This document shows, piece by piece, positions 36,101 through 50,727 of a stretch of 64,000 nt of DNA. Where the stretch lies: positions 496,001 through 560,000 of the forward strand of contig VICG01000012.1 in the NCBI GenBank assembly GCA_008692225.1, given 5' to 3'. A program made the translations under genes and the position numbers. Every line of letters starts with the position of its first letter. Positions within the stretch are counted from its first letter, which is position 1. A model generated the notes under the pieces. That model was not told the DNA's origin. It ran no database searches and saw only the letters and a list, made by a program, of their open reading frames with translations. The DNA is from Monilinia fructicola (Eukaryota > Ascomycota > Leotiomycetes > Helotiales > Sclerotiniaceae).

Positions 36101-39100
36101 TATTGTTCTATATATAGTATATATACAGTACTATAAGCTATATACTAATAAAACAATCATATAATCTCAATTGTTACGTGATTTTCATTTCGGCCATTTC
36201 ATTCTAGCTATTCTATTTTATTTCGAAATAATAAATAATAATAATAAATATAAATAATAAATAATAAATAATAAATAATAAATAATAATATAAATAATAA
36301 ATAATAAATAATAAATAATAAATAATAATAATAAATAATAAATAATAAATAATAAATAATAAATAATAAATAATAATAAATAATAAATTAATTAAATATT
36401 ATTTTTTATTTAGTTTAAGATATATAATATAAGAACTTTAAAATAAATAATACTTTAAATAAGTATTATTTTAAATAAGACTTAAATTTAATAAGAAAAG
36501 AAAGATTTTATTATAAATTAATTATAAGAAAAGTATTAAAATATAAAATATTTAATAATTAAGTATAGTATTATTAATATAAGAGTTTTAAGTTTAATAT
36601 AAAAATAATCTAATTTTTTAAAGAATATAAATCTAAATTTATAAAAAAGATAAAATTTTAAAAATAAATAATTAATTAATGAATAAAATCTTTTAGAAAA
36701 TTTTAGAATTTAAATTAAAAAAAGAAATAAGTTTATTTATATTTAATTTTAAAAATATTAGAGAATATAGATAGCTTTAAAGCTTTTATATTAAATATAA
36801 TTTATAAGTAGAATAAATAGAATAATAGAATAAATAGAATAATAGATAGAATAAATAGAATATAAATAGAATAAATAGAATAAATAGAAAATAAATAGAA
36901 TAAATAGAATAAATAGAATAAATAATAAATAGAATAAATAGAATAAATAGAATAAATAGAATAAATAGAATAAATAAATAGAATAAATAGAATATAAATA
37001 GAATAAATATAGAATAAATAGAATAAATAGAATAAATAGATAAATAAATAATAAATAGAATAAATAGAATAAATAGAATAAATAGAATAAATAGAATAAA
37101 TAGAATAAATAGAATAAATAGAATAAATAGAATAAATAGAATAAATAGAATAAATAAATAGAATAAATAGAATAAATAGAATAAATAGAATAAATAGAAT
37201 AAATAGAATAAATAGAATAAATAGAATAGAATAAATAGAATAAATAGAATAAATAGAATAAATAGAATTAAATAAATAGAATAAATAGAATAAATAGAAT
37301 AAATATTTTGAAAAAGAAGATAAAAAGTATTTTTAAAATAAGTATATATATATTATTACTATAAGTTTTTATTTATAATTTATAATATAGTTTAGTTCTT
37401 TTATAATATACTTTAGGAAATATAATAAAAAAATTTGTTAATATTATAAGAATATTTTATTTAGATTATTAAAATAAAAAAAAAAATTTAAGAGAAATAA
37501 AATATATTTTATTAATATATTATAAAAACAATATTTTTAAATATAGATTACAATATATAAAAAAATTATATAATTTATAAAAAATAAACAAATATAAGAA
37601 AAAAAAGAAATGAAAAAGAAAAAAAAATTTAATAAAATAAAAAAAATAAAAATAAGTATTAATAAAAATAGAATAAGAAAGTATTTTAATATAAAAAATC
37701 TAAAAGAATTAATATAAATACTTTTTTAATTTTAGAAATTTTAATATATTATAAATTTTATTATTAAAAAATAATAAAAACAAAAATAATTTATAATATA
37801 TTTAAAATTTAATATATAATAAACTTTTATAATATTTAAAATAAAAATAGTTAATAAAAAAATATTATAATAAAGATTTTTTAATATTAGTTTATTGAAA
37901 AATAGAATAAAATAATAAAATAAAATAATATAATAAATAATATTAAATACTTTATTATATTATTTTTAAAATAATAATTTATTTATAAAAATATATATTT
38001 ATATAAGTTTTATAATATAATAATTAATATTTTTTATTATTAAAGTTTATTAATAAAAATATATTTTATTAATATAATACTTTTTAGAATAAAAAAGAAT
38101 TTTTTTTATATAAACTCTATTAGTTATTCTATTAAATTTTAATTTTAATTTATATAAAAACTTAAGATTTCTTAAATATCGTTTTAAATTTTCTAAAAAA
38201 TTAAAATATTATTAATATAAGGATTTCTTTTTATCAAGTATTATTTAGAATATTATTTAAAGTTATATAGAATTATATAATATATATTGTTTTAATTTAT
38301 TAATATAAAGTTATAAATTAAGATTAATTTTTTTAAGATTAAAATCAATTATATATTTACTTAATAATTATATTTTATTAATTTATAATAATATATTAAA
38401 AAATATTAAGATATAAAAGAAATATAAAGTTTAGTAATAGAAATTTAAAATATATTTAGAATAATGAAAATTAATTAAAAAAAAATTAATTTTATATTAA
38501 TTAAATAAATAATATAATAAAAAAAATATAATAGTATTAATTAAAATTAACTTATTATTTATAAGAAAAAATTACCTTAAAACTTTTTTAATAAAATATT
38601 AATTAATATAATAAATAACTTAGAAATATAAGTTTTGTTATATTTTTTTTTTATTATTTTAAAAAATATTATATTATAGATTAATTATTAATATTAATAT
38701 TAATATAATAAAGTAAAAGTAATTATTTAATAATATTATTCAATTTTCTTTAATTATTTTATTATAATTTTATTTTAGATATTAATATTAAGATTCTTAA
38801 TTTTTTTAATAAATTTAGTTTGTTTTGAATTAATATTATATTAAAAATTCATTGAAAAATAAAATATATATTTTTATATATTTGATCTTTTAAAAATTAT
38901 AATAAGTTATTAAATGAATTTAAAGTAATAAAAAAAAGCTTTAAAATATTATAAAATTAAAAATTATATAATAAATATTTTAAATTTTCAAATATTAATT
39001 TTTTTTATTTCTAAAATTTTTTAAAAGAGTTTATTATTTTGTTTTATTTTATATTTTTTACATTAAAAACTTTTATAAATTATATTTTATTATTGAATAT

Positions 39101-39830
39101 ATAGAAATCAAAAATTATATTAAATAAAATATTTAATTTTATATAATATATATTAATTTTAATTAAGTTTCATTTATAATTATTAAATTTATAAAAGCTT
39201 TTTAAAATAAAGAGAAAAATATATAATAATAAAGATATTATATAATTTAAATATCTATATAAAAATTATTATTATATATTTAATATTTTAATAAAATATA
39301 TAATAATTATAATTTAAACAAAAGATATTATAATATAAATTTATAATAAATTTATATAATAAAATATTACTTTTATTTTTATAGATTTAAATATATAAAA
39401 TATTAATTTTTCAAATTCTTAATATTCTAAAGTTTTATTTAAAAGATTTTATAGATTTGTTAATCTATTAAAAATTTTTAGATATTTAATATAAATTTCG
39501 TTTTCGATGGATGTTTAGTTTAGTATTAATCTAAAATAACGTTAAATAATATATAAAATTTAAGATAATTTTTGAAAAATATTTTTATATATTTTTATAT
39601 AAATAGTAATTTGAAAAATAATAATCAATAGAAAATTTAAATAATATATAGTATAATATTTTCTTAACAATTAAAAATAATAAATCTTTAAAAAGATAAT
39701 AATTATATTTTATTATTAATAATAATATTTATAATTTTTCTAATATTTATAATATTTATATAAAAAATAAAAATAACTAGTTAATTTATTTTTTTTAATT
39801 AAAAGTAGTTTATAATAAAATAAAAGGCTC
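36101..39830. mobile_element. AT island 2: RIP-bleached repetitive DNA
   Basis: About 3.7 kb is almost entirely A and T, with no surviving coding frame. At the left edge, TTTCATTTCGGCCATTTCATT followed by TAATAAA arrays matches the organisation inside AT island 1. A long (AATAGAATAA)-type array fills about 36800-37310. The rest is non-repetitive AT sequence typical of heavily RIP-mutated retroelement or transposon DNA. The right border is abrupt near 39830, where normal composition resumes with GGGAGCGCAGCTCCC. No terminal repeats could be defined with confidence. Confidence 0.75.
36800..37310. repeat. (AATAGAATAA)n minisatellite in AT island 2
   Basis: About 50 mostly uniform 10-bp units (AATAGAATAA) with sporadic losses or gains of a few bases. 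A short block of the same unit exists in AT island 1 at about 5035-5090. Confidence 0.9.
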
Positions 39831-40536
39831 TAAAACACTAGGGAGCGCAGCTCCCCCCAATATCTTACATCAAGCAAGATTCCAGATGAATCGATAACCC
39901 TACGTCACATGACCTACTGCACACACACATCCACAAGCAATACGGACAAATATAGCCTGATGAATAAACATACAAATATGAAAACTACACATCCATGTGC
40001 ACCATGCACACCAGTTCCCGTTCCCATTCCCATCCAATACAGCATAGCATAGCATAGTATAGTATATCATATCATATCATATCATATCGTATCATATCAT
40101 ATCATATCATAGAATTTTTGATTGCGCGCTGCGCACTAGTATCTACTCCTCCGACCGTCCATGCATTCCAACATCCATTTACATCATGAACCAAACACAG
40201 CAACCACCAATCTAGGACGCGCCATCAAACAACGCAAATTTTACTTCGTCATATCCCTTCTTTTCCTCCAGCACAGCACAGCGCAGCACAGCACACAGCA
40301 AAAAAAACCCTTAAAAGTCTTGAAAGGAAATAAGATACCGCCACCGCCTCAGAAGCAGGGGGGTATTTTCTGGAATGAAGGGGGAAAAAAGAGAGGCATA
40401 TATCACATATCGTACATGTATAGATAGATAGATAGATATATCGCCGGCGAAAGAAACTAAGCCGCTCAAATCGTATGCATATGAGATTGCAATGAACGAG
40501 CCCCACGTAAGTTTTATGGTTATCATAGAGTAACGA
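39831..40536. other. Spacer with ATATC pentanucleotide tract
   Basis: Begins with a small palindromic GGGAGCGCAGCTCCC at about 39841-39855. It then holds (ATATC)/(ATAGC)-type repeats at 40040-40110 and a second palindrome-like GCGCGCTGCGC near 40124. No gene was recognised. The right end is the 3' region of noxB. Confidence 0.6.
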
Positions 40537-42397
40537 TTAGAAATTCTCTTTGCCCCAGCAGAAATTGAATCCTGTTGCAGTATCAGTAAATTCTGCGTGT
40601 ACCAGAAGGAAAGAAGATGGAAGTACTAACCAGGCTCACTATACATGTTGCACTTGATGTGCAATTGACTACCCAACACTTTGGGACCACAAAAGAAAAC
40701 ACCGGCCTCACTAGGACTATGAATCTTCCTCACACTCTTAAAGATCATATCCCAGTTTGGTCTTCCAAAGTTTCGTTGGAGCTCTCAATCCTGTGATCGC
40801 ATCGCGATCGGCATTTGCATCATTAATCATGATATTTGTCGCATCATCTACCTTGATCTTTGCTGTTAGGTATGTATGGATCTCGATCCGGTTATCCATA
40901 TCTTGAGCTTCGATTGCGAGTAAGAGAGAGCGGGAACCATTCGAAGGAACCAAAAATCACGGCAAATCCAGAAGAAATAGACTTTGCCGAGACGAGTCTT
41001 CTTTTGAGGGTAGTTCATGCGGTACCAGATGGATTTGAGAATGGATGCGAAAGGAGTAACACCAATACCGGCACCACAAAGCATGGCAACTTCGAATTTG
41101 AAGACGTCTTCTGAAGCGGAACCGAAAGGTCCATCGACATAGACACGAGGCAAGATACGACGAATGGCAGGGTCAACGCCATCAGATCCAGGTCCACCTT
41201 GGTTCACGCCAACAACTTGAGATCCTCCCTTTCCATCCTTTGGCTTATCAAATTCACATCCAAGTGCTTTTCCAACGGCTCGGGTGAAATCTCCCACCAT
41301 TCGGATATGAATGGAGATATAATCTTCTTCGGGAGCTGACGTGAGAGTGAAGGGATGGTATTGATAAATCGAGACCTCGGGACAACAAAAGAAGATATAT
41401 TGACCCGCTCTTGTCTTGGTATTCTCTTTCTTGATCTGAATTTCGCAAACGTTGGAAGGGTGTTGAACAACTTTTGAGACATAGGTCTTATGCTTTCCAC
41501 GAATTTCACGGGCGATACGTTCGGCAAGGTAAATATATCCACCATACATCCAGTATTGCCAGAAGACACCAATGGCTGATGTACCCACACTAACACAATA
41601 TGGTGCGGTATCTGGTTGAATCATACAGAAAGCTCCGTGAACAGACCAGAAGACGAAGAAGATGACGAAGAAGTGATGAGTATACCAGAAACGTTCGAAG
41701 TTTGCTCGACGATACTTCTCGTATGAAGTAATGGCCATTGCCATAAGAGCAACCAGCATAACATAACCAGTCCATCCTGGACCACTAACAAAGTTCGCAA
41801 GGAGGAAGCCACCAATTCCGAGATTGTTCTTTGCTGAGATTTGAGCGAAGTTGTTCCAATGGGCAATGGTATGAACCCAAGAGAAGAAAACAATAGACCA
41901 AGCTGTTGTCATATGAAAAGTAATGTTCTTATCAAATTGTACAATGCCGTTAAGAGGAGTTTGACGTGCTAAAGAGATCAATGTACGACAGACTGGGAAC
42001 AAAATCATAGCAACATCGAAATGTAATGTCAAAGCAGCGGATCTGGCAATCGCATAAGTGATGGAAAATGTACTTCTTGCGATACCGAAAACTATCCTTG
42101 AGCTGGTAATTCAGAAAACCGAATGTGAAAACCATTACATGGATGAGAGCGAAGACGAAGACGAAACTGAAATTATGTTAGCAATCCATAATTCTCCATA
42201 TCTCTCATAATAACACACAATCGTCGATATCCTTCATTAACCATCCATCTATCAAATTTTTCCCTCGTCGTCAATTCCCTGGGCATTTCCGCCGTCATCT
42301 CACCAGACATCAACATTCTTGTCAATGGTGGCCATCTTGATCTCTCAGAAACCCTCACAGATCCCGTACTCATTCTATCGTAAGCTTTTTCAGACAT
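40537..42397 (-). CDS. noxB: NADPH oxidase B (Nox2/gp91phox-like), ~581 aa
   Basis: Membrane flavocytochrome that transfers electrons from NADPH through FAD and two haems to oxygen, making superoxide. In fungi NoxB supports polarised growth and penetration structures. Start at 42397 (MSEKAYDRMSTGSVRVSERS). The ferric-reductase domain shows haem-binding His context in WVHTIAHWNNF and WYTHHFFVIFFVFWSVHGAF. FAD site: YHPFTLTSAPEEDYISIHIR. NADPH sites: GPFGSASEDVF, CGAGIGVTPFASIL and FFCGPKVLG. It ends FCWGKENF, the hallmark Nox C terminus. Exons: 42219-42397, 40631-42166, 40537-40571. Four extra homopolymer bases (42088-42091, 40952-40956, 40932-40934, 40771-40773) break the frame; removal gives exactly 582 codons. 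Absence of EF hands and the N-terminal MSGEMTAEMPRELTTREKFD favour NoxB over NoxA or NoxC. Confidence 0.92.
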
Positions 42398-45300
42398 CTC
42401 GAACGTGATGACCTCGAATAGATTCTTTAAATGTCTTTGATAAATTTCCTTCCTGGGTTTTCTTCGTCTTTCAAATTATACGTGGGTATCGTTGTGATAT
42501 TAAAGAATAATATGATTCAGGACCTGCTGAATAGACAGAAGTTCCCAAATGAAAGTAATCGAAAAGAAAAATAAATTATTGAATGAATGTTCATACGATA
42601 TAAGCCTATATAGAAGTGTGGTTAGACAAAGTTTATTCAATCTACAATTCATTCGAAAGAGATGTAATTTAATATCCAGCAAGATATTCAGAATACAAAC
42701 TCAATCCTCCGAAGAATCAAACATACCTGTACTCAATGCCTGCACCGATGGCTGTCCCAGAATCAGCAATTAGTAGAACGGATTGTGTGACAAGTAGAGG
42801 AGAAAAGAAAAAATTCCAAGGGAAATAAGAGATTGAGGTTGAGGTTGAGATGGTACAACTTCAAGGAAACGGAGAAAGAGAGATAGAGAGTAAGAAATGA
42901 GAAACTTCCTGCCAAGGAGAAAGAGGGAGATAATGTCACAAAGATTCAAGAATGTCACGTTTATGCATGGGGAATATGATATGATGGCCTGACAATGGAT
43001 TCGTATCTAAGTGTCTGAGCATAATGTATAGAACAATTGAGGTCTCATGGGTTCGAGAGCAGAGAAGGCAAAACCAACGTCTCTTGCTTTGCGATGGGTG
43101 GTCAGAGAAAGGCCTTTGAAACATAACACCACTAACTATACTTAATTAGGGCATGTCATGTTTAGTCTCGTAAGAATTTGATGTATTCGAGAGAAAGAAA
43201 ATCTTCTCAGGATGCCGAGACTCGAGAGAAGGATCACCCGATGTGAGAGAGAGATGATGGAGGGGGATTGTTGGAGGTTTGAAGATGCAAGGGTTGAGAG
43301 GGGGGCCGTGGTTTGTTTGTTCGAGATGGAGAACTAAATTAGTTTATTATCCATATATCCAATGTATATATGGATAATAAACGCGAGCAACAGTTTGGAG
43401 TTTGTGCGACTCATATCACAACATCACATAATAACTCTATCATGTTCAAGCACCCAGTAGACTGACGCTTATTCAACTTAATCAGTCAATCCACCGTTTC
43501 GAGCGTCGTTGTCATGAGAGTTCGATCAATCATCTCATACATGTTATGTTAACGTCAACGGCAGTTTGAATCCTTAACAAGCACAGAGCATTCGAAGTAG
43601 AGTACCAATAACAATAAAGACAACCTCCTCTGTAGCGTTACTAGTACGGAGTGGTGGAGTAACCTTCTAACCTTCCAACCTTACGTAATCTCATCTGACT
43701 AACCCAATCCAACCTTAGGTAAAGCCAAGATCTCAAAGCGCCAACCAAACTTTCATACTTTCATAGATTTGTACCTTTGTAAGACTACCTTCATACCTTC
43801 ATATCTTCATACCTTTATACCGTCATACCTTCATACCTTCATGCTTTCTACTTCCACACTCACCACCAAGAACCCAATGATCACACGAAATAATTGAGAT
43901 AGATCCCTTTCCCACCCATCACACCCACCAGGATTTCATCGCACAACGTCAACATTCCACACCAGCTCCGTTTGAGAGATCCCATCTAGGATCCTTCCCA
44001 CCTCCGTATCTGGTTTGAGAGATCCCGGTTCGAAACGCATTAGAACAAGAGCTGAAACCCGAATCATCCAAGCCATTTCGAGAGTAGCATGGCAAGATAG
44101 AACAATGCGACCAATCAATGCATGAAGGGGAAGATCTTGACCTAAAATAACTCTCGGGCGTGTATTCGATGCACGTGTGTGGATGTGTGAAGGGGGCGTC
44201 GTGATTATTAATGGGGAATGGATTGAGTCGACGGTACGCCTCGTTCATATTAGTATTACTTTGCATAGTAGGTAGGAGAGGTCCCTTGGATGCCGGTGGA
44301 TTTTTTTAACTTTATCATATCTGTTCGTGGATTTCAGTCTTGAGATAGTCTGATGGTTAGATACCGGCATTGATTTGAGACTTGCTTGGTTTCTAGGAAA
44401 AGCTTATGTGCGCCCGTTGTCCTAGAGAATATGATGTACTCTGTATAGGTATTTGAGAATGTTGGCAACGGTATCGGTAAATGGTAATGGTAATGGTAAT
44501 GGTGGCGATAACGGTAGCAGCAACGGCACTTGACGGTATTTGATAATGAAATCTCACATGTTGCATAGCATACTACCTACCCAGATGAAGAGTCATGTAT
44601 CGATCGATATGATGTATCATGCGATGTTTTAATATTTCGTACGAAATTTGTATGATCTTGAGATTTGGATGATGTAACGGGAGAGGATTTTTGATTTCAT
44701 ATAATACAAGTAAGGCTTACAATATTTATATCAATATAAACACATCACGAACCATAACAACATCAAAAGTCCCATCCATACACGAATACCTCCACCCACG
44801 GAAATCTAAACAACACCTAGTCAACGGAAGCTGGGCATACATCTGCTTCCAATGATTTCCGACGACAGTATTCTATCGTGAGGTTATGCGACGGCCGGCA
44901 TTCCAGGGGATGCGTATACATACTACGTATGATGTAGTTTTATCAAGCAACGTGAACCAAATAAATCATACCAAGCACAACATCTCAAAATCCATCTATC
45001 CATCCATCCATTCACACTTCCACCAAATTTAAATGTGTGTGAAATCTACGCAGTACCTAATACCTACCTACCCACCCACTCACCCATCCAATAGACAACC
45101 CCAACCCCAACTCCAACCACATCACAAGAATGCAGCTCCAGCTCCAGCTCCAACATCAAAGCCGCACAGCAACACATTCTCCCCTCCATCGTCCCCCTCC
45201 TCCCACCTTCCCCTCTTCCCCTCTTCTCCAATCCGAAAGCCCATACCACGCTATAGCGACATCGATATCAGCATCACGATCAAGCACCATCACAATCCCC

Positions 45301-46764
45301 CATCTCATTCCTCCACCTCCATCCCTCACCCTAATCCGCACCTCCACCCCCAGATCCATGATTTTCACAAAACGTTCCCCCTAAACGTAGCCGTAAACCC
45401 AAACCTCACATCCCCATCCCCATCCCCATAACGTCATAACCCACCACATAGAGATGCACAAACACACACACACATACACACAACCCCCTTACACACCGAA
45501 TCCAAAACCCAAAACCCCAAACCCAAAACCCCAAACCCCAAACCCAAAACCCCCTAATATCCCCCAATTCCAATCCCAATCCCAACCCCCTACTCCCCCA
45601 AACCTCTGCCTATCCATCCCCCATCCCCATCCCCATCCCCATCCCCAAAAATCAAACTCTTCACCCCCCCCCCCCCCGACACAAAGCCCCTCTCTTTTTC
45701 CCACCCCTCACCCTGCTCCCCAAACCAAACCAAACCTTCCCTCCAAGCCATCCCTCCCCCCAAACCATCCCTCCTCAACATCTCTCCCCAAAGCCCCTCA
45801 AAACAGGTAGGATAAAAAGCCTACAACAACAACATACCATCCCCCCACCATCCCCTCACCATCCCCAAAATCCCTCCAATCCATATCCATATCCATCCAC
45901 CAATCCACCAATCCACCAATCCACAAATCAACCTACCTCTCCAGTCGAAGGAGGAGAAGAAGAAGAAGAAGAAGAAGAAGAGAAGGAGAAGAAGAAAAAT
46001 GCACACGAGTTCTTGATTCCCAAATATTCATCTTTGATACAGCGACTGCGCTGTGGGGAATGGGAGGGGGATTGATGGATTGATGGGTGATGGGTGATTA
46101 ATTGATGATGCCATGGATATCATTTGTTTTAGATACCTCTCTAGGATCCATGGACGTCACATATTACCTCACTTCGCCTCAACTTATTATCAACATCTCA
46201 CATCTCAACTCACTCTTCACATCTCACAATCCACCTCATCAAATCACATCGCCATCAATATCAAAAGCAAAATCATATCACAAAGTGAGAAAAGCTCCGA
46301 GTAATGCTATGAACCTGAATATCAACGAATAGGAGGATAGTAAGAAAAGAAGGAGGTGGTGACGAGAACCCATCCATCATGTAATGCAACATGATCATCT
46401 ATTTCCCCACGCAAACCCCTTCATCATCATCCCATCACATTGCATTCTTCCGATATCTAACCTCCACGTATCTTCTTAACCTCCCTCCACAATGTACCAT
46501 CCCCAATCCATCGCAAATATCCCCCAGCCGGAGCGCTTACATTCCTGCCATGTATTGTGTGTCGTGTAAAAAGAGTATAGTACCTAAGTAAAACCCAGAC
46601 CAAAAAGTTGTTCATTCATCGAGTTTCATTGACGCCAGCAAATCCTTTACGCAGTAGGATAGAATAAAAGAGATAGAGAGAACAGAGAGGAAATTCATCA
46701 ACCCATCCATTATTCCGATCCGTAATGCCTTGTCATATGTAATTTGAAGGTTGAGGAAGGTAAT
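42398..46764. other. 4.4-kb spacer with low-complexity tracts, no convincing gene
   Basis: The first kilobase should include the noxB promoter. Other content: polypyrimidine CTTCATACC-type repeats (43790-43850), GGTAAT repeats (44480-44510), a strongly C-rich segment (45060-45800) and a (GAA)n run (45950-45990). Frames of up to 130 codons in the C-rich part are low-complexity in every frame and not credible genes. Confidence 0.55.
45480..45680. repeat. C-rich tract with CCCCAAA and CCCCAT repeats
   Basis: Repeated AACCCAAAACCCC units, then five CCCCAT units (45621-45650) and a run of C at 45665-45677. The complementary strand has many regularly spaced G4 and G3 runs and could form G-quadruplexes. 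It is not a telomere repeat of the TTAGGG type used by most ascomycetes. Confidence 0.8.
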
Positions 46765-47682
<918 letters not shown>

Positions 47683-48356
47683 CTTGAAGGATTTATTATT
47701 TGTATGGAGAGTGAGGTTGATGTGTGTATGGGTAAGGAAGGTTGGTCGAGTATGGGTTGATGATTTTCTCGAGGTTGCAGTAGTTGGATGGACTATGAGT
47801 GAGTAAGGTGGGCTAGGATTTCTGGTAGATACGAATTTGTTATTAGCGACAACTAAAAAACACACGCGAGCGGCTATACCGAAGATGACGGAAGAGGACA
47901 GAGAATGTGGGTACGAGATAGTAAGAAGAGGGAGGAATTATAGAAATTTATATATAATTGTACTTGGAGTTACCAGTAGACAAACAACATGAGATATATA
48001 TATACCTACCTGGGTATATGTATATATATCAATGTAAATATGGATTTAGAAAGATATACAAAAGGAGCAAATAAAGTACAGGAGCATAAAGGGGAATAAG
48101 GATAGAAACTCTTCTTAAAAGAAACAAATACATACCAGAAAGGTTATTTGTTCCAAGTAATCACCTGGGCAACTTTGTATGTTCTTGAAAAGGGGTAGGC
48201 AGGTAGGTAGGTAGGTATTCTCTTTGAATACTCAAATAGTAGATGAAGAAGTTGTTCTCGGGTAATTCTAGTTGTAGTTGTGATTGTAAGCAAGATACGT
48301 ATTATCAAGGTTAATAAGAAGAGAAGAACGAAGAGGAGAAGAAGAGAAGAAAAAAG

Positions 48357-48387
<31 letters not shown>

Positions 48388-49318
48388 TGACGTTACAAAT
48401 ATGAATCTGAATCTGACTCCCAGTCTAATGAAATGCGTGTTTGTGTCTGTGTAATGGATGTGTCTATGTCTGTGTCTGTGTTTACGGAGTATATCTGTAT
48501 TTGCCAGGTGTATCATTCTTATTCAAGAATTCTGATTAGGGGAAGCCGTTTTATGTTATTCTATTTGTACAACTAATAAATGATATCAAGCGGCGAGTTA
48601 CAGTATTACTATTATAATTATAGATATAAGCGCTTCTATCATAGCAGAATAGCATAGTAATAAGTATGATATTGATTTCTATACGGTTTTTTATCGTAAT
48701 TATCAATTAATTATTAATTAATGTATATTCAAAATAAAAAAGAATATTTAAAAGTTATTAATTTCTTATCAAGTATTTGTAATTCTTAGTAATTAAGATA
48801 ATTAAGAACTTATTATGATTATAGTAACTATGACTATAATAATATATAGATATAAAAAGTTACAAATATCTTTCTTTTACTCCTTACTCCACCAATCATC
48901 TAAAGAAAATTAGTCACCCCTATTTATATCTATCAAGTACTCTCTCTGTACTTCGCAAATCCCTATTATTACTAATGAAGCCTTTCCCCCTAAATCTCAT
49001 TCCATATATCACATATTCACTCAATAAGTATTCCATATTCAACAAGAACATGCGAGATCAGTTTCATCAAAGTTTAAGACAATATCGACATCTACTTTGT
49101 TTAAGATTCTTGATGCAATAGGATGGTGCGCCGTTATGGTAGAACATTTTTGCGTTCTTCCTGTTTACCCCTTTTCCACAGAGAAAGCTTTTCTTTTCCA
49201 ATTCAAGGATCTGAGCCGATACCTTGATGGCCGATCCGGGATTGTGCTCTACTTCTACATGGCTCCTTCAATCATATATCCAGTTCCCACTCGCTCATTC
49301 CCCCATTCTCTCATTATA
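47683..49318. other. Spacer with GAA-rich tract; E2 promoter side
   Basis: The stretch next to 47682 holds the promoter and leader of the E2 gene. A polypurine AGAAGAAGAAG run lies at 48320-48386 and a GTAG-type tract near 48197-48217. A more AT-rich block spans 48560-48860. No gene was recognised. Confidence 0.55.
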
Positions 49319-50727
49319 TCAAAAAAATGCTTGGATACCAGTGATTGCTCTTCCAAGAATCAGACCTAATGTATTTGTAAGCAGAAATTCAAAATCACGC
49401 CATGAATCATAACAAAGGTGGAAACAAACTCACAATGAATATCACTTTGTCCCTCATACGTTTGAGTAACAAACAAATTTGAAACATGTCTTCCAATACC
49501 ATATTCATCACTCGCTGCATTTCCACCAAAGATCTCCTGTAATGTTCTCGCATTTCGAAGTGCAGCATCACAATTCTGTCTTTTGATCATACTGATCATC
49601 TCTGGTGCTGCTTCCCCCTTATCCTTGAGTCTACCGACTTGAACGCAAGCGAGTGTACCGAAAGCCGCATCTGAGACAGCATCTGCTAGCTTCTTCTGGA
49701 CGAGTTGATACTTTGCGAGTGGATTACCTTTGAATTGTTTTCTTTCAAGAGCATACGTTCTAGCTCGAGCGATACAATCCTCGAGTGCACCGGTCATCCC
49801 CCAAGCAATACCATATCTTGCACTGTTCAAACAAGTAAATGGACCTCGAAGACCTTCAACTGTTTGAAACATATTTGCCTCGGGTACTGGACATTCATCA
49901 AGTTGAATCATGCCAGTTAAGGAAGCTCGAAGTCCATTCTTATCCTTCAAAGCAGGAGTTTCCAAAGTTCCTGGTGGACAATCCGCTCGATCGATGATAA
50001 AACCTCTGATCTTGCCAGTCTCTTGTAACTTGGCCCATACCAAGAGCACATCTGCGATTGGGGAGTTTGTAATCCATGTCTTAGCACCTGATATTGAATA
50101 ATATCCTTTCTTTGTTGGATGTGGTTTCGCAGTTGTTTCCATAGACCCCGGATCACTACCATGATTTGGTTCTGTCAAGCCAAAACAACCTATCAATTTT
50201 CCTTTTGCCAATCTTGGCAAGTATTTTTCCTTTTGCTCTTGCGTGCCAAATTCATCGATACCACCCATTACCAATGAAGACTGTACTGACATTCCGGATC
50301 GATATCCACTGTCGACTCTCTCAACCGCCTTTGTAATAAGTCCCGAAGCAACATTCGATACACCCGCACAATCATAACCATTAATTGTAGCTCCTAACAA
50401 TCCCAATTCTCCCATCTCCTCAAGTATTTTTTTGTCATAATGTTCGTCACGGTATGCCTCTATTCTCTCCCCCTCACTTAGCTTGCGCTCCAAGAAACAA
50501 TGGACACACTCACGCAAAACTCGAGGTAACATTCGTTCCTGACAATATTGCTCTGCCGTCTCTGAGATAGCAATTTCCTCCTCTGTAAATAGATGATGTG
50601 CACCTAGAGGATCTTTCCAATCAAATGGTTGCGGGGTAGAATGAGCAGCGAGCCCTCTCGTAGCCACAGCTATTGGTCTCGCATTGATGAATTGCCTGCG
50701 AGCATTTCGTAATAACGGTCTATACAT
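49319..50727 (-). CDS. Glutaryl-CoA dehydrogenase, mitochondrial, 428 aa
   Basis: FAD-dependent acyl-CoA dehydrogenase converting glutaryl-CoA to crotonyl-CoA in lysine, hydroxylysine and tryptophan breakdown in the mitochondrial matrix. The N terminus MYRPLLRNARRQFINARPIA is a clear presequence. Family segments include FDWKDPLGAHHLFTEEEIAI, GVSNVASGLITKAVERVDSG, GCFGLTEPNHGSDPGSMETT, GAKTWITNSPIADVLLVW, LQEIFGGNAASDEYGIGRHV and TQTYEGQSDIH with the catalytic Glu. Exons: 50514-50727, 49434-50459 and 49319-49365. The first intron (50460-50513) is 54 nt without an in-frame stop, so it can be mistaken for coding sequence. The second (49366-49433) precedes the final exon LILGRAITGIQAF. Total 429 codons. 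Divergent from FEN1 across ~630 bp. Confidence 0.92.

Noticed and set aside
35944..39839. 13-bp inverted match GTGTTTTAGAGCC flanking AT island 2 as transposon ends
   Set aside because: The match is short, isolated, not adjacent to a target duplication and does not coincide with the left compositional border.
40537..42397. noxB as a dead gene
   Set aside because: All haem, FAD and NADPH motifs and the terminal KENF are present. The four breaks share the homopolymer +1 pattern found across the window.
45033..45810. Several Pro/His/Ser-rich frames in the C-rich tract
   Set aside because: They are open in every frame because of the repeat composition and show no protein-like features.
50460..50513. 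18-residue insertion in glutaryl-CoA dehydrogenase
   Set aside because: The segment has GTGAGT and ATAG borders and no counterpart in the family; it is an intron without stops.
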